Shown piece after piece: positions 24,343 to 36,597 of a stretch of 64,000 nucleotides of DNA. Source of the DNA: Akebia trifoliata (taxonomy: Eukaryota > Streptophyta > Magnoliopsida > Ranunculales > Lardizabalaceae); the NCBI GenBank assembly GCA_017979445.1, contig CM030708.1, positions 34,600,721-34,664,720 of the forward strand, in the 5' to 3' direction. The notes under the pieces were generated by a model. The model ran no database searches. It was not told where the DNA came from and saw only the letters and a program-made list of their open reading frames with translations. The position numbers and the translations under genes are program-made. Position 1 is the first letter of the stretch. Every line of letters starts with the position of its first letter.

Positions 24343-24540
24343 GGCTCCCAACGATAATCAGACCCCGATTCGATCAAATCACCTCCAAAATAAATCTAGA
24401 TCGGACCCTGGAATCCCCAAAAGTTCAAATTTTCGATCAAATAACAAGAAAATCGCGGAAATTCCAGAGAGAGAGAGAGGTCTCTCTGAAGAACGAAGAG
24501 AAATGGCAAGAAAACGATTTTATATTGGGTTTTTATGTTT

Positions 24541-24549
24541 ATATTTATA
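24541..24549 (-). promoter_or_regulatory. TATA box candidate for SAR1
   Basis: The minus strand reads TATAAATA about 200 bases before the SAR1 start codon. Assigned by motif and position only. Confidence 0.45.
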
Positions 24550-25049
24550 GAACAGAAAATATGAACTGGATTTTGTTTACCGGTTTGGCCGGTATTGAAT
24601 CTGGTAGAGATGTCTCAGCACAATGGGTTTGGGTAACCGGAAACGGAAATATCCGCTTGATAGTTGATATACATGCGTCCAGCTGGAAATTTAGATTGGT
24701 TGGACATCGTCATTGAATGCATCCTAGCCGTTGATGTGATTTGTCGTGTTTAGGAGAGCAAGGCTGACGTGTAAGAACATACGGATGGGTTGTATAGGAA
24801 AGCTAACGTTCATTCAGAAATAAAAACACTTTCCTGACTAACTTAGTAAGGAAAAAGGACCTTACTAAGGTTCCTCCACCGTCTAAACAAACCTCGAGAT
24901 TTATAGAAAGTTTTTTTCTTAGTAAATTAGTCAGTCTAGCTCGGAAATACTGTTGAGAACTTCTATTAAACTCTCAAAAGGATGGGTGTGTTATAAGTAA
25001 AAGTATTGCCTGCTGCACACCATTCCCGGTCCTCAAGTGACCATGAACG

Positions 25050-25218
25050 TTTGGGCCCAATTGAGTTACAGGGCTGGTCCAAGGTAGAGCCCGCCAGATT
25101 AGTGCTCAACTAAGCCCGGCCAGAGTCCGCCCATGGATTGACTTCTGAGTTCTGACTAGCGATATAGAAGTCATACGGTACCTCCCTCTTTCGGTTCGCT
25201 ACATTCACGAAACCCTAA
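25050..25218 (+). promoter_or_regulatory. eL29 promoter: TGGGCC site II motif and telo-box
   Basis: TTGGGCCCAA at about 25051-25060 contains the TGGGCC (site II) motif. AAACCCTAA at 25210-25218 is a telo-box. The pair is characteristic of plant ribosomal-protein and translation genes, where it drives expression in dividing cells. A CT repeat (about 25233-25253) follows in the leader. Confidence 0.6.
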
Positions 25219-25402
25219 CCCTAGGAGAGCTGTTTCTCTCTCTCTCTCTCTCTGGTATGTTTGTTAGCCTCCTCCCCCCTAATGTATTTCAAACTGACTA
25301 TCTTTAAAGTGAAAATAGGGATATGTTCATGTTCATGATTTCTTCTTTGTTCTGTAAATTTTTGTTATATTTTACGTATTTTATTCATTTTTTTTCGTAG
25401 AA

Positions 25403-25741
25403 ATGGCGAAATCGAAGAATCATACGGCTCATAACCAGTCATATAAGGCACACAAGAATGGGATCAAGAAACCCAGGAAGCACAGGCACACTTCAACGAA
25501 AGGGGTATTATTCTTAAAAAAAAAAAAAAACTCACTTTCCCATTTTTAAATTATATTGAAATCTGGGTTTGTTTAGTTCTTCAATAATCTCTAATGGGTT
25601 TCAAGAATTTCATGGGTATTTTTGTTACTGTTGTTGTTTTTTGGGGTGTGATAGATGGATCCGAAGTTTCTGAGAAACCAGAGGTACGCGAGGAAGCACA
25701 ACAATAACAAGGGTGGATCAGAGGCAGAGGAGGAACAGTAG
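25403..25741 (+). CDS. RPL29: ribosomal protein eL29 (60S L29)
   Basis: This is a small basic protein of the cytosolic 60S ribosomal subunit. Two coding exons, 25403-25504 and 25655-25741, join in phase 0 to give 62 residues. The N-terminus [20 protein letters not shown] and the second-exon [16 protein letters not shown] are diagnostic. The leader has its own intron: donor CTG/GTATGT at 25254/25255 and acceptor at 25400, only two bases before the ATG. The C-terminus (GGSEAEEEQ) is acidic and variable, as expected for the family. It lies between SAR1 (divergent) and LPD (convergent, 3 kb away). It looks intact. Confidence 0.97.
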
Positions 25742-28700
25742 GCAATGATTGAGACATGAAACTAAGAGTGTTTTTTTTTTTTTTTCTTTCCTTCCTGTTT
25801 TAGGGTTTCTTAAGTCTAGGGTTTTGTTTCTTCTATTTTGTTTAAGAAGAATACTGTGTTGATGTTGGACTAAATTCTATGGGTTTCTCTACTTATTGTT
25901 AAATGCAAGTAATGATCTTACTCTTCACTGATTTTTGTGTCATATGTTTAATTGTTTTACTTGAGTTAGTTCTTGCTTGTAGATTATGTCTTTCTTTGGC
26001 TTATATACTTGTTTCAATTGGAAACTTGCCTGAAAACATGACCTGGTTTGGCTCTTTTTGTGGTTCGTATGATGGAGCAAAAAATGGGATTGTTTGATGT
26101 TCAGTAGAAGTGAAATTGTTGGTTAAATCTAAATTGTACAGTCTTGTTAACAAATCTTGTACTTCCATTCAATTCCATCTGAAGTCGTGTCTTTTTTGAA
26201 TTTGACTCTTCAAATCTGCTTTTACTACCTTGATCGATACACATTCTTTCATGTCTTCCTCTTACTCTAATATTACCTTCAACTTTCAAATCATCTCAAT
26301 TGATTTTCTATTAGTTTATCTCCGAATGAGACTACTTGTATTGTAAATGAAGACACATTGGTTTTCTTCCATCCCCGAAGGATAGTGGACCTTTTTTTTC
26401 TATAGCAGGGTGACTAGTTAATCAAGTAACTAGGTCACTTTGATCTGTTTACACTGCCATTTAGACCATTTAGGGAGATTAAGAACAGATGCCAATTTTT
26501 ATGTCAAACTTTGTGTTTCATCCAACTTGGTGTGAATATGCATGCAGTTGGTATCCAGAACCATTTCAAATTGGAACCTCTTTATCCTTGTAATCATTGA
26601 AGGGTTCTCATTTCTACTTACAATTTGATATTTGCTGATGTTTTCTCAATTACGTGCTTCTGTTATTCAAGAGTTGATGGTACCTGATTTTTTTTGGGGA
26701 GTCAAAAAGGATTTTGTGGTGTTTAACCCTCCCTTGTGTGGTGCATTGGGATATCCAGGGAAGAGGAATTGTGGGGTTTTTGAGGGGTAGGTTAACTCAT
26801 CCAAGATATACTCATCAGCTTCTTTAACTAATTATTTTTATTGTATAAGGTTTTCAAAGATTTTTGGTGGATCTTTGAGATTTTCCTATTTAGATTGGAT
26901 AGGTTTGCATGGTAGGAGAGTAGTAGTGCCTTTGTTTTTGTGCTTTTTTTTTTTTGGTTCTTTTCTTCTCCGCTTTTATGCCATTTTTTCTTCTTGTCAT
27001 CTTTACCTCCTTTTTCACCATTGAAGTTAAATATTTATTAAAAAGAATATAAAGAGCTAGGGCAATGATTCTGTTAATTTGCTTTAACAATTGAATTCTG
27101 GAGGTTGGCTGCATATTGTGACTTTGTTGTATTTGTTATTTGTGAAGCCCAATGTCTCTAATGATCATCATTTTAAAACTTGTTTTGTCCATGAAAGAGA
27201 CTGATTTGAGTTGTTTCATTCAACAATGAGAAAAATGAATGGAGGTTTTAAATCTCGTCTGATACATTTGACTGGCCTATCAGTCTCAGTGGTGGATGTT
27301 ACTGAGACATAGCGGATGAGATTTAAAACCATGGTCACGATTTCATGTTGAAATTAGTATGCTTTCTCATTATTTTGATGATTATTGGAGACATGGCAGT
27401 GGTGGGTGAAGAGGATCCTCTGGTTGCTTTATGATGACCAAACGATTATTCCATCTGTAATGTCTAGCATGTTTGTGCATCTCATACTTTGTTGTGTGCA
27501 AGATCTCTCTTCTAATTTGGGCTGGAGTAGTTTCAAGAAGCCGTTGCAAATTGAGTTTGAGCCATGTTAACCAAGTTTGGATTCAACAATTAATCGATTG
27601 GGTGAATTTGATTTGATTTGGATATATCTGTTAAAATTTTGGTGGATTGTGCAAATTATGTTTTTTTCAGTTTCTTCCAAAAACGACTTTGTCAACTTCA
27701 ACCCAACCTAAAAAACTCACCTTATTCTTGAGAGTTGAAGTCTTATTAATTTGGAAAATTACTGAATAATTTTCGAATTAAATCTGCTGATCTTTGCGAG
27801 TGTGTATATATGTGAGCTTGATATTGTTTAGATACAACTAATTCGATTTAGGTGGTTGATTTCTCTCCAAGTTGCCGATAGTAGTTCGTACATCTTAGTA
27901 TCAATTAGTTAACATGATCGGTCAATATCTAATCCAAGTGGTAGATCAACAGTTCAATCCCATTGATATATAAAAAAAAAGGTTTAAAGTAAGTCAACAT
28001 CAGAGGCTAAATAAATTATTTCCATCCATTCCATTCTGAGCAGGGACAATATCTTATCCAAGTGGTAGATCAACAGTTCAATCCCATTGATATAAAAAAA
28101 AAAGGTTTAAAGTTAGTCATCATCAGAGGCTAAATAAATTATTTCCATCCATTCCATTCTGAGCAGGGACAATATCTAATCCAAGTGGTAGATCAACAGT
28201 TCAATCCCATTGATAAAAAAAAATGTTTAAACTTAGTCATCATCAGAGGCGAAATAAATTCTTTCCATCCATTCCATCCTGAGCAGGGACACGTCTTTTA
28301 AATCCAATTCATCTCTTTCATTCTGGTCAGGGTCACATCTTCTAATATTGAAAGTGTGTATGTGTATGCATTTGCTTTCACTATCTCAAGCCACATTCTT
28401 TTGGGTTTTACTCGGTGGAGTAGAAATCACCTTATACACTAGGCTTAGCTCAATAGGGCATAGTGGTTACACTCAATGCAATTAGACGGTTCAGGGGACC
28501 AACCATAGCACTGGTTTGGAAGAACGGGCGGCTATATTTTATTAGTAAACTGATTCAATGCATATTATAATGACGGTTTTACATTTAATCAATAAAACTA
28601 TTGATTACAGAACGGAATACTAAACTAAGCATCTACTTGAGTGGATTGATGACTAAACTGAGTAGAAAATTTTCCAGAAGATCTAGAAATATGGATCGGA

Positions 28701-28842
28701 TACATCGTAAAGCATTGGGATGAGTCGAGCTGTTACCTTCCGTACTGTGCTGATCTGCTCTCTTACGGGAAGATGTACTGCTCACATTGACCCCCTAACA
28801 CAACCATACATCTCCATAAATTTATTCGAAATTTTGAGAAGC
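25742..28842. other. intergenic region between eL29 and LPD 3' ends
   Basis: After the eL29 3' untranslated sequence I see AT-rich DNA with no gene. The stretch 27160-27330 shares phrases with the hAT-like MITE at 23319 (TCATTCAACAATGAG, TTTAAAACCATGG at its right end), but a target duplication is not evident. A three-copy tandem repeat at 27921-28300 is listed separately. Confidence 0.6.
27921..28300 (+). repeat. three-copy tandem repeat, unit about 123 bp
   Basis: The phrase CCAAGTGGTAGATCAACAGT recurs with starts about 124 and 123 bases apart. Each unit ends in TCCATCCATTCCATTCTGAG followed by CAGGGACA. The phrase AATATCT begins at 27924, 28048 and 28171. A partial fourth copy follows to about 28345. 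Copies differ by few bases, so the array is fairly young. Confidence 0.85.
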
Positions 28843-31800
28843 TCAGACTGCAACTGGTTCATTGACTGGACTAGAAACATTAGTATAAACCTGCCCCAGA
28901 AGAAAGACAAAAAAAAGGAGAGGAAAAAAGAACCCATTATTGACCTCAAATGGGCATTGGTTTCTTCCGTTTATAGAATGCTTCAGATGGTTGAGAAGTG
29001 TGATGAAGCTAGAAAAACCATGTGATAACAGCAAGTTGTTTGAAGTATGAGAAGATATTCGAATCAGGGGGTTGAGGCCCACATTAAGCGGGCTCCACTT
29101 TCACGGGCAAAAACTGACCCAAATGGATGATTGTAACTACCCAATCCACGTAAGGATTTTTTGACAGTAATGGATGAGCATTTACAATCAGATGAGCTCC
29201 ATGGGAAGTCCATAAAATGAAAGCAATCCAATCATGCAATATTAGAGGTAATAGAGGAAATCAGAAGCACACCTTGGCTGATTTATATAGTTCATCAAGC
29301 ACTTCTGACAAGGTTGGATGTGCATGAACAGCAAATTTCATGTCCTGCAGGATGCCAATGGTGTAAACGACAATAAATAATATCCAGAGTTGAAGTAAAT
29401 CAATCCAAAAAAAAAACATCCGAGGAGCTGGTTCAACCATAATTGAAGAAAGAAGAGGATATAGTAGATAGACTTTTTTTAATAAATGCGACAGGGTGTC
29501 CCACCTCCTTCGGAAGTGGGATTACGCCCTGTGGATACATCTTAATCACCACAAATGGGAGTATTGGGATAAGTTACGAGTGAGGAGATTCGATCTCATG
29601 ACCCTGGGGAGCACACCCACGTCGTTGAACCATTGTTACACCACTCAGATGGTAAAATAGATAAGTAAAAAAAAAACACCTAATCCTAACCGTTAGATTT
29701 ATCATAGGGTATTGCATTGCCTGGACTTGAACAACCCAAAAAAAAACTAGATAGAATTTTTCAAGCACAAATAGAACTGTTTTCAAGTTGCGCAAATGAA
29801 AATCGAAGGTAGTCTTGAAAGAGATTCACAAGTTACTGTATATTTTCTTCTAATGGGGATAAGTTCCAACTGGGTTTCCAGTGACAAGCCCTAACGTAAT
29901 GGTTCCCTGTAAAGGGTTCCATGTAAGGCTAGTGGTTCCGTGCTTAAAGATCGTGGTATCAGGACACAAGCATTACCTGAATACGTGACCCCAAAGCAAT
30001 TGCATTGGACGCTTCATGGATGAGGTCTGCAGCATGCAACCCAAAGATATGAACCCCAAGAATCTCTCCATTGTCAGGTCTATATATCAACTGCGTGAAA
30101 ACAACAAAGTAAGAATTTAGGAACACTTCCATACATATTTAAAAAAAAAAGAATATTTGGTAAGGAGCACTCTTTCATACACCCCAGGTGTCACTTTTTT
30201 TCCATTTGCGAAGTTGGGAATTTCATATGTCATAGAAAAAGGAAAGCCAATGACAGATAAAAGAAGTTTTCTTTTATTGTGGGAAAGCTTTGAAGAGGAG
30301 TGACAAAAGAAGAAGATGAAGCAGGGAGATTCATTTTGTGGTAAAGGTGGAACATTTTTTAAGCAAAGTGCAAAGAAGGATCAACTCTCGAAAAGTTGCA
30401 TCGAGGTTTTCAGAGCAGGAGTGATACCTCTAATTGGAGGTTCTGACACTTAAAACTCCCTCTCACTCATAAGGGTGCAAAATTCCTTTGAGGAGACTCG
30501 AACCCGTGACCTATACGAACCCAGCGCTCTGTTACCACGTTGACAAACCATTTACCCCAAAACACAGATCTGACGTGGAAGGTGTAACTATGAATATAAG
30601 AGGGTCATGGGTCGAACTGGGCATGATACGTGAGCACGTGACACCCGGGAGTGGAGGTGGATGACACAACACTCAACATATTGTTCTACAACTTTCAGAT
30701 TACTATGGGAAAAAGTAGTCATAATTGCTACACCCATTTTATTGTTTCTGCACATGCATAGCGTATAAAGAATACAAGGTTCATGTAGCATCACCTTAGC
30801 AAGCCCCTCCCCTTCATTTTCTGCTAGGGCTTTTGTGTTAGCCTTAAAACTTGTCTTGGCAATACTTACTTCAAATCCTTCCTTTTCAGCTTTCTCCCTT
30901 GCTTGAGGCTGTAAAAGTTTATGTATTCAGTCAGAACTGGAGAATCAAAAGATATTGTTTCAAGAAAGTCCTTCCATTAAAAAATATAAGGCCGCCGTTG
31001 TATGAAAAGCCCACTATCATGGCAAATGTTTAATTGCTACATCGCCTGTAGCAGAAAGAAAAGTATTTCTTCATGTTTTCTTGAATTCAACCAAAAGCTT
31101 AGAATTCAGCCAAAAGCCTATACTATTATGGAAGGTAGAATTACAGGATCGAGTGGAACTCAAACAATGCCACCAATAATTTGATATAATAATGCAAATC
31201 ATTTTCTTTATATTTATATCCTATATTATTCAAATAACCAGATATATATAGGTTTGACTTTTGTTATAGCTATTGCAGCCACTGAAGCAGCTATTGGACC
31301 AGCTATTGTTTCAACAATTCATCGTAACAGAAAATCAAATTAAAAATGAAAGTCTGAGCTTTGGATCCTCTGGAATAACTTCAGATTCCGAGGTTGGATT
31401 TCAGCCTAGTGTTATCCATAGTAAGTCATAGCCACATCTTAACATACATTTCTTTCAATTAAAGCTCTTATTTAGTTGCAGGCACATTCCTGATATCTCA
31501 GTTAAGCTTTGAGTTCATACTAATCCACACTACCTAACAGTTAGATGTGTTCATAATCCAATTGTTAATGCAGGAGGTCAATAATTACAAGGATCTTTGT
31601 AATTCTCGTAGGTAAGAATAAGTTGGGAAAACATTAGGACTCCTGGAATGATCAAAGCTATGACTTTAAAGTTTTTGCTCTTCCACTGATATTGAACATT
31701 GACATCAGACTAGGATCTTAGTAATAATAAGTCTGGAAAACGTTGAGACTCCTGAAGAAGAAAGACAGAAGCTATGACTTACAAAGCTTTTGATCTTCCA

Positions 31801-34800
31801 CTACCAATGCCCCTAATTGAACTACCAGATGTCATTGATTGAATAGAGTATGACTACACTTCTATTGGAATGGTAGACATCACTCATGAGTTTATATTGA
31901 ATCACTTAATTGTATCCAAGGTTTTCCAATCAACCTTTTATTGTTATCTTAATGTCAGGCCCAACTGCTTAACAAATTCCTGAAAAACAACAGTCTGTTA
32001 TAAAAAAAATGAATAGTAAAAGTCATGCATTGGGCTACCACAATACATAACTCTTTAATCATGTAGTCTTGCGACCATGGTTTAAAATATCGTGTTTAAA
32101 ATATCATATCAATTGAATGTTTCGGTTAATGAAAAAAACGATACGGTATCAGCCGATATAAACCCGACACATTCCCGAAACATTCAATGTTTTGGGGTCA
32201 ATGTTTTGTATTGGTCTTGACCGATACAGATACATTTTGATATTTTAAACCATGCTTGTGACAACCCATTTTGCATGGATTAACCGTACATCACCGACTA
32301 GAAGAGCAATACCTGTAATCTCTATACTGATTGCACAATAACATAAGAGCAGTGAGCATGAAAGGTATCAAACATACCTCTGTTAATCCCACCATACTGA
32401 TTTCAGGATGGGTGAAGCAGGCTGCTGGGATACTCAAATGGTTTACCACATGATCCTTCCCACACACTTGTTCAACAACTATGTTCAAAGAGTAATGAAA
32501 GGTGTCAAACAGATGAAGCAATAAAAGAAAAACATGAATATTATGCAGTTGATAGAAAGTAGCAAACAACAAGCATGTTACCTGAAATCCCTTGTGCACT
32601 TGCCGCATGAGCAAGCATCATTTTCCCATTTGCATCACCGATGCAATACAAATGAGGAACCTAATTAAAGCTCAACGTCAGTAACAGTTGGAAATAGATA
32701 TATAGAAAACTGTGAATTCGTCAAGGAAATTTATTACAGACCAGCTTGCCATCTATATCAATTACTTGCATCCTCTCATTAACAGGAACAAAACCCCGTT
32801 GTGTTTCTACATTGATCTGCAGATCATCCAAGCCATCTATTAAATCAGTAGCAACTTTTATCTGCTTTAGCACTTCTAACATCTTAATACCTTGGTACAC
32901 TTACATTCTCCAAGCCAAGGCCTTTTGTGAATGGAGCCCTCCCAGTTGCAATAAGTGCAGCATCTACCTGCAGTTTCAATATTGTTACATCTAAAGAGGT
33001 GAGACATTGGTAACCTCAAGAACTATATTTGACCATTAGCGCTATATGTGCTGCAAATCCATGTTTTATTTCTTTCTCTTTTTTGTCTATTTAACTGATG
33101 GATCAAACAAAGATGTGCATGCTACCCTCAAGTTGGCCTACAGACTCAATTCCTGAAAAATATTCACTTATATTTGAAAAAGCCACAATTCGCGACTCTA
33201 ATTGGCGATTTAATGCTGACTTATTCGTGAAGTTTCTAAAAGCATTTTTATATAAAGTTTAATACAGAAATTACCTCCAAAATATCCTTCAATTCCTTCG
33301 TCTTTGCATCAATAAGCTCAATAGTGACAGGTTTCCCATCCTTTGCTGGAGTGATCTATAACAAACAACAACAACATGAAATGCATGTCTTACTACAAAT
33401 TGGGCAAGAAGTGCTTGTAAAGCACAGAATACCTTGCTTGCAAATACACCGGTGTGATAATCAATTTTCCGTGGATTAATGAGTATTCTCTGGGCCAACT
33501 TCCCAATTTCAGGATCAAAGCCAGGCATAAGCTGATCTAGAGCTTCAATAAAAGTAACCTGTGCAATGAATTAGGGTCATCTTGGTTCACTCTGGGTAAG
33601 AAATGAATCACTCGTGGTAAGAAAAACAGAAATTTCTCCACAAACCAAAACTAGAACTACTTAGCAATCATTACTGCTTCCAACCTAAACCATAATTCAC
33701 TATTCGATATAAAAATTTGGCAGAAATGATAATAAAAAAATACCTACCTCACTTCCAAGAGCTGTATACACATCGCTGAACTCCAGCCCAATGTAACCAC
33801 TGCCAACAATGGCTATCCAATCAGGAACAGACTCCAACTTCAGTGCATGATCACTGGTAATTACAGTCTTGCCTGCGGAGCATTAGCCAATTGTATTCAA
33901 TAATTTGAGGGAGGGAAAGAGGGAGTAGAAAGTTGTAAACAGGAATTTCCCAGAAAATGACATCCAAAGTCATCCACACTTAAGAAAGAAATACGTATTT
34001 GAAAAAATTTCCAGAGGAACTTATGCAGAAGTCCTATGTTTCTTCCCACCCGAGTTAAATTGTGGTCTGACTAATCGTGTTGTTTTCCCTGGTTACATTA
34101 ATACTTTCCCTTCCATTGTGGCTTCTGCTTTAGTTCCTTTTTCATTTTGCAATTGATATTTAGAGAAGGGGTGTGTGTGTGTGTGTTGGGCCGGGGGGGG
34201 GGGGTGGGTTGGATGGATTTCCCAGCTTGGGATATTTGGTCATGCCACCAACAATTAGACCAATAACTCAGGTGCAAATGGGTTTTGAACCCAGGATCGT
34301 CAATACGAGCCCTTATCAACTCTAACAGCCGGTTTTGGGTATTTCAGCCCAGTAACTGTGTTTAATACCAAGCTATGTCTTGCAATATACTAATGAAACA
34401 TCTTCGCTATTGGTGATTCCTCAAATTTGCATGATATGTCAACTAACATACACCATTATGAACTTAAGAAAATGTCATATCTTGGAGAAATTCGAACAAA
34501 TGTTTCCAGCACAAATGTGTACTGCCTTTTTAAGCTGTAGCTTAACTAAATGAAAGTCTAAATATTATAAATATTTGTAACAATGGGAGTGGGAAATTCG
34601 CACTAACCATCAACTTCGATGCCCTTAGGGACAAAGGGAACAGAACCAGTAGCAATAATTATGTCCTTTGCAGTAATTACATTGTCAGAGAAGCCAACTT
34701 TTCCATATTTCACCTTTTGTGGACCCTGAAACAAATCCATGCATGAAATCATCATTACCACATAGCTCATGAAATGAAATGTAAATCTAGGAACAAACGT

Positions 34801-36199
34801 AAACTGTAGCTTGGGAATATGAAAAGAAGCTGCGTATAATTCCTGATTATGACTTACCAAAACTGTGCCAACGCCGGTCAATATATCCACACCAAGAGAT
34901 TTCATTGAATTAGTCAAGTTATTTCGAATTTTTGAAGCAAGATTATTTGCATGATCAGCTACCCCTTGTCTGTCATACCCAGCAGCTGAAACCTGTCATC
35001 AGAAGTTATAAGTCGGAGCAATGCAAACAAATAATACAATTATTACTTAATTTTAAATATGAAAATCTTTCTGCCATGATTTTCAACACATGTACTTAAA
35101 GTTTGGACTTGTGTGAAAACTAGGGAGGGCATGATTACTCCATTACCTGTAAACCAAAAGCCTTCAAGTGATGCTCATTCTGAAGCTCACGCATCCGACC
35201 ACTCACTGCTAGAAGAGCTTTAGAAGGCACGCAGCCTCTATTCACACATGTTCCTCCCACTACATCTCCCTCAATTATAGCAGTTTTCAAACCCTGCAAC
35301 CAATTTTTTTTTATAATAATTCTTTCATTTCATATGCATCTCACAAGCAAAAAAGAATAACTAACTTATCATCCAAACTGTATCCAGTAATCACTATGTG
35401 CCAGAACATTAAAACCACAATCATTCAGTGATTTACTTATTTAACAGGGTCAATATTAAAGCTACAACACACGTTAAATGTTTCAATTTCATGGAAGTCA
35501 AACAAACAGGAGCAATTCAAAAAATAACAATTTCAGCTAACTATAAATAACCTATTTTTCCATCTTTAATAACTGCTTCACTTCTACTTCAACAATATTC
35601 TGGTTTCTACGGCATAGAAGACCTAAGCTAATGATTTCAGCTCCAATTAACAAACGATGAAGCTTCAACTTTCAAGCACTTTACTGCAAATTCAACTAAG
35701 GAAAAAAAAGGTAAAAAAGTTCAAATTTTCAGATCCAAAACACACAAAAAGAAAGATCAAAGTTATGTATCAGACAAACAGAAATTAAATATTCAAAATC
35801 TAATAAGAATACATATAAAATTCAACTAAACCAAATTAACAAACTTGAATATGTCGATCCAAATAATGTAATTAAACATCATACCTTCTCAACAGCATGA
35901 AGAGCAGCTCCATGACCACCAACACCAGCTCCAATTATAACCAGATCATAATCAAACCCCTTCGGTGTACTCCCGTTGTCCGACACTGAAGCCGATATCT
36001 TCTTCGAAAACCTTCGCCTCGACGATACAATTCGAATCGATTCAGACTGTTTCAAAGAAGAGAAACCCAATGCCTCTCTTCTGAGACCACAAAACCGAAG
36101 ATTTGCAGTCTTGGAAACATTGATGGAGGAGAATTCGAGTGCGCGATCGGATCTGGTTATAGCGGATGACGAGGTGGAGAGAGAGATCAAGACCTGCAT
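28843..36199 (-). CDS. LPD1: dihydrolipoyl dehydrogenase, plastidial (E3 of plastid pyruvate dehydrogenase)
   Basis: The enzyme reoxidises dihydrolipoamide with NAD+ in the plastid pyruvate dehydrogenase complex, which supplies acetyl-CoA for fatty acids. Fifteen exons: 35885-36199, 35147-35293, 34858-34992, 34608-34725, 33748-33872, 33433-33558, 33275-33355, 32905-32967, 32742-32816, 32582-32660, 32378-32478, 30795-30908, 29977-30090, 29273-29344, 28843-28890. All phases join to 570 residues, the length of Arabidopsis LPD1. A Ser/Arg-rich N-terminus of about 80 residues fits a plastid transit peptide. FAD site [11 protein letters not shown], redox pair CVNRGC (121/126), NAD site [10 protein letters not shown] and the catalytic HPTLSE (His540, Glu545) are all present. 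The intron after exon 9 uses a weak donor (GTCTGT), chosen by phase. Intron 11 (30909-32377) carries a plastid-like fragment and a MITE. Confidence 0.97.
29478..29660 (-). mobile_element. SINE-like element in LPD intron 14
   Basis: On the minus strand, CATCTGAGTGGTGTAACAATGG (A-box region, cut short here) is followed by a B-box-like GAGATCGAATCTCC. The body ends in GGACACCCTGTCGCATTTAT then a run of A. The internal palindrome CCCACTTCCGAAGGAGGTGGG is near the tail; only its pairing matters. Confidence 0.5.
30430..30570 (-). mobile_element. tRNA-derived SINE-like fragment in LPD intron 12
   Basis: The minus strand reads TTGTCAACGTGGTAACAGAG (A-box region) and GGTCACGGGTTCGAGTCTCC (B box), spaced as in a tRNA. 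The adjacent 30590-30660 shares ACTATGAATATAA and GGGTCA phrases with 60640-60690 in the H+-PPase gene, so both carry pieces of one dispersed repeat. Confidence 0.5.
31260..31343 (+). pseudogene. ndhE: plastid ndhE fragment (nuclear plastid DNA) in LPD intron 11
   Basis: The plus strand encodes [17 protein letters not shown] followed by [10 protein letters not shown] and a stop. This is nearly the conserved end of plastid NADH dehydrogenase subunit NdhE ([17 protein letters not shown], then a YRNRKS-type ending, from memory of the family). The mitochondrial homologue Nad4L has a different sequence here. Only about 84 bases match; the flanks do not. It is antisense to LPD, has no start and cannot be expressed as a protein. 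The likely origin is plastid DNA inserted in the nucleus. Confidence 0.7.
31611..31805 (+). repeat. diverged direct repeat in LPD intron 11
   Basis: Two copies of about 80 bases, starting near 31617 and 31727, share AATAAGT, GGAAAAC, GACTCCTG, AAGCTATGACTT and CTTCCACT in order. The second has a small insertion. No coding sense is apparent. Confidence 0.6.
32076..32254. mobile_element. 179-bp hAT-like MITE with 8-bp target duplication in LPD intron 11
   Basis: The ends are perfect inverted repeats: CATGGTTTAAAATATC on the left and GATATTTTAAACCATG on the right. They are flanked by CTTGCGAC (32068-32075) and CTTGTGAC (32255-32262), an 8-bp duplication with one change. An 8-bp duplication is typical of hAT elements. 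The interior contains GAATGTTTCGG and CGAAACATTC, which pair. Confidence 0.8.
34165..34335. repeat. GT/poly-G tract and tRNA-like SINE head in LPD intron 4
   Basis: A (GT)n run is followed by a run of about a dozen G near 34192. At 34255-34330 the minus strand has CTGTTAGAGTTGATAAGGGC and a B-box-like CTGGGTTCAAAACCC, as in a tRNA-derived SINE. The limits are approximate. Confidence 0.4.
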
Positions 36200-36419
36200 T
36201 TTGTTGATCTCTAGGGTTCTTTTGTTGGTGGAGAGGATTGAAGAAATTAGGGATTTTTTAAGGAGATTTAGAGAAGAGGAGTGTGTTTTGTGTTTGAGAA
36301 CGAGAACGAGACCTCGATAAGTCCGTTGGAGATGGCGGAGATGACAAAGCGCGGCAGATAAACTACTTGCTGACTCACTCTTTTCTGTCTTGCCTTTTTA
36401 TTTTTTTTAAAGCAATATT

Positions 36420-36597
36420 GGCAACCCAAAGAATCGAACCGAACCAAACCGACCTTACTTCGATTAAGGCTGGTTGGACTCCAATGAAACTTTGGTTTGG
36501 GTTCTAGTTCTAATTTAATGGAATCGACATAGGTCAGTTCGAATCTAATTTAGCCTCGAATCAAACCAAACCGAATCAAGTTGCAGCCCTAGTTTAT
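36420..36597. repeat. repeat with GAACCGAACCAAACCG phrases upstream of LPD
   Basis: The stretch starts with GAATCGAACCGAACCAAACC and ends with CAAACCGAATCAAGTTGCAG then CCCTAG. Phrases such as AACCAAACCGA near both ends and TAGGGCTGCAA at the right end (reverse strand) are frequent in plant hAT-type repeats. It lies about 100 bases upstream of the probable LPD leader. Confidence 0.4.

Larger units (their letters stand above)
24343..25402. other. divergent intergenic promoter region, SAR1 and eL29
   Basis: Both genes start from this 1.06-kb stretch. On the SAR1 side a minus-strand TATAAATA lies at about 24541-24549, followed by a CT-rich leader (24469-24480 on the plus strand is a GA run). 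On the eL29 side there is a TGGGCC motif, a telo-box and a leader intron, listed separately. Between them, 24800-24930 is AT-rich with no further signal. Confidence 0.6.

Noticed and set aside
24343..24351. Longer SAR1 start (residues MGA before MFLLDW)
   Set aside because: That start is a TTG codon; the family always begins at the Met of MFL(F/L)DWF.
27921..28300. Tandem repeat considered as a CRISPR array
   Set aside because: Units are 123 bases with no short-repeat/spacer alternation, and the host is a plant.
31260..31343. Mitochondrial nad4L origin for the ndhE-like fragment
   Set aside because: The encoded residues match the plastid NdhE end as I know it, not the plant mitochondrial protein, which differs strongly in this region.
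35976..36320. 114-codon plus-strand frame
   Set aside because: It is the antisense shadow of LPD exon 1 and its leader.
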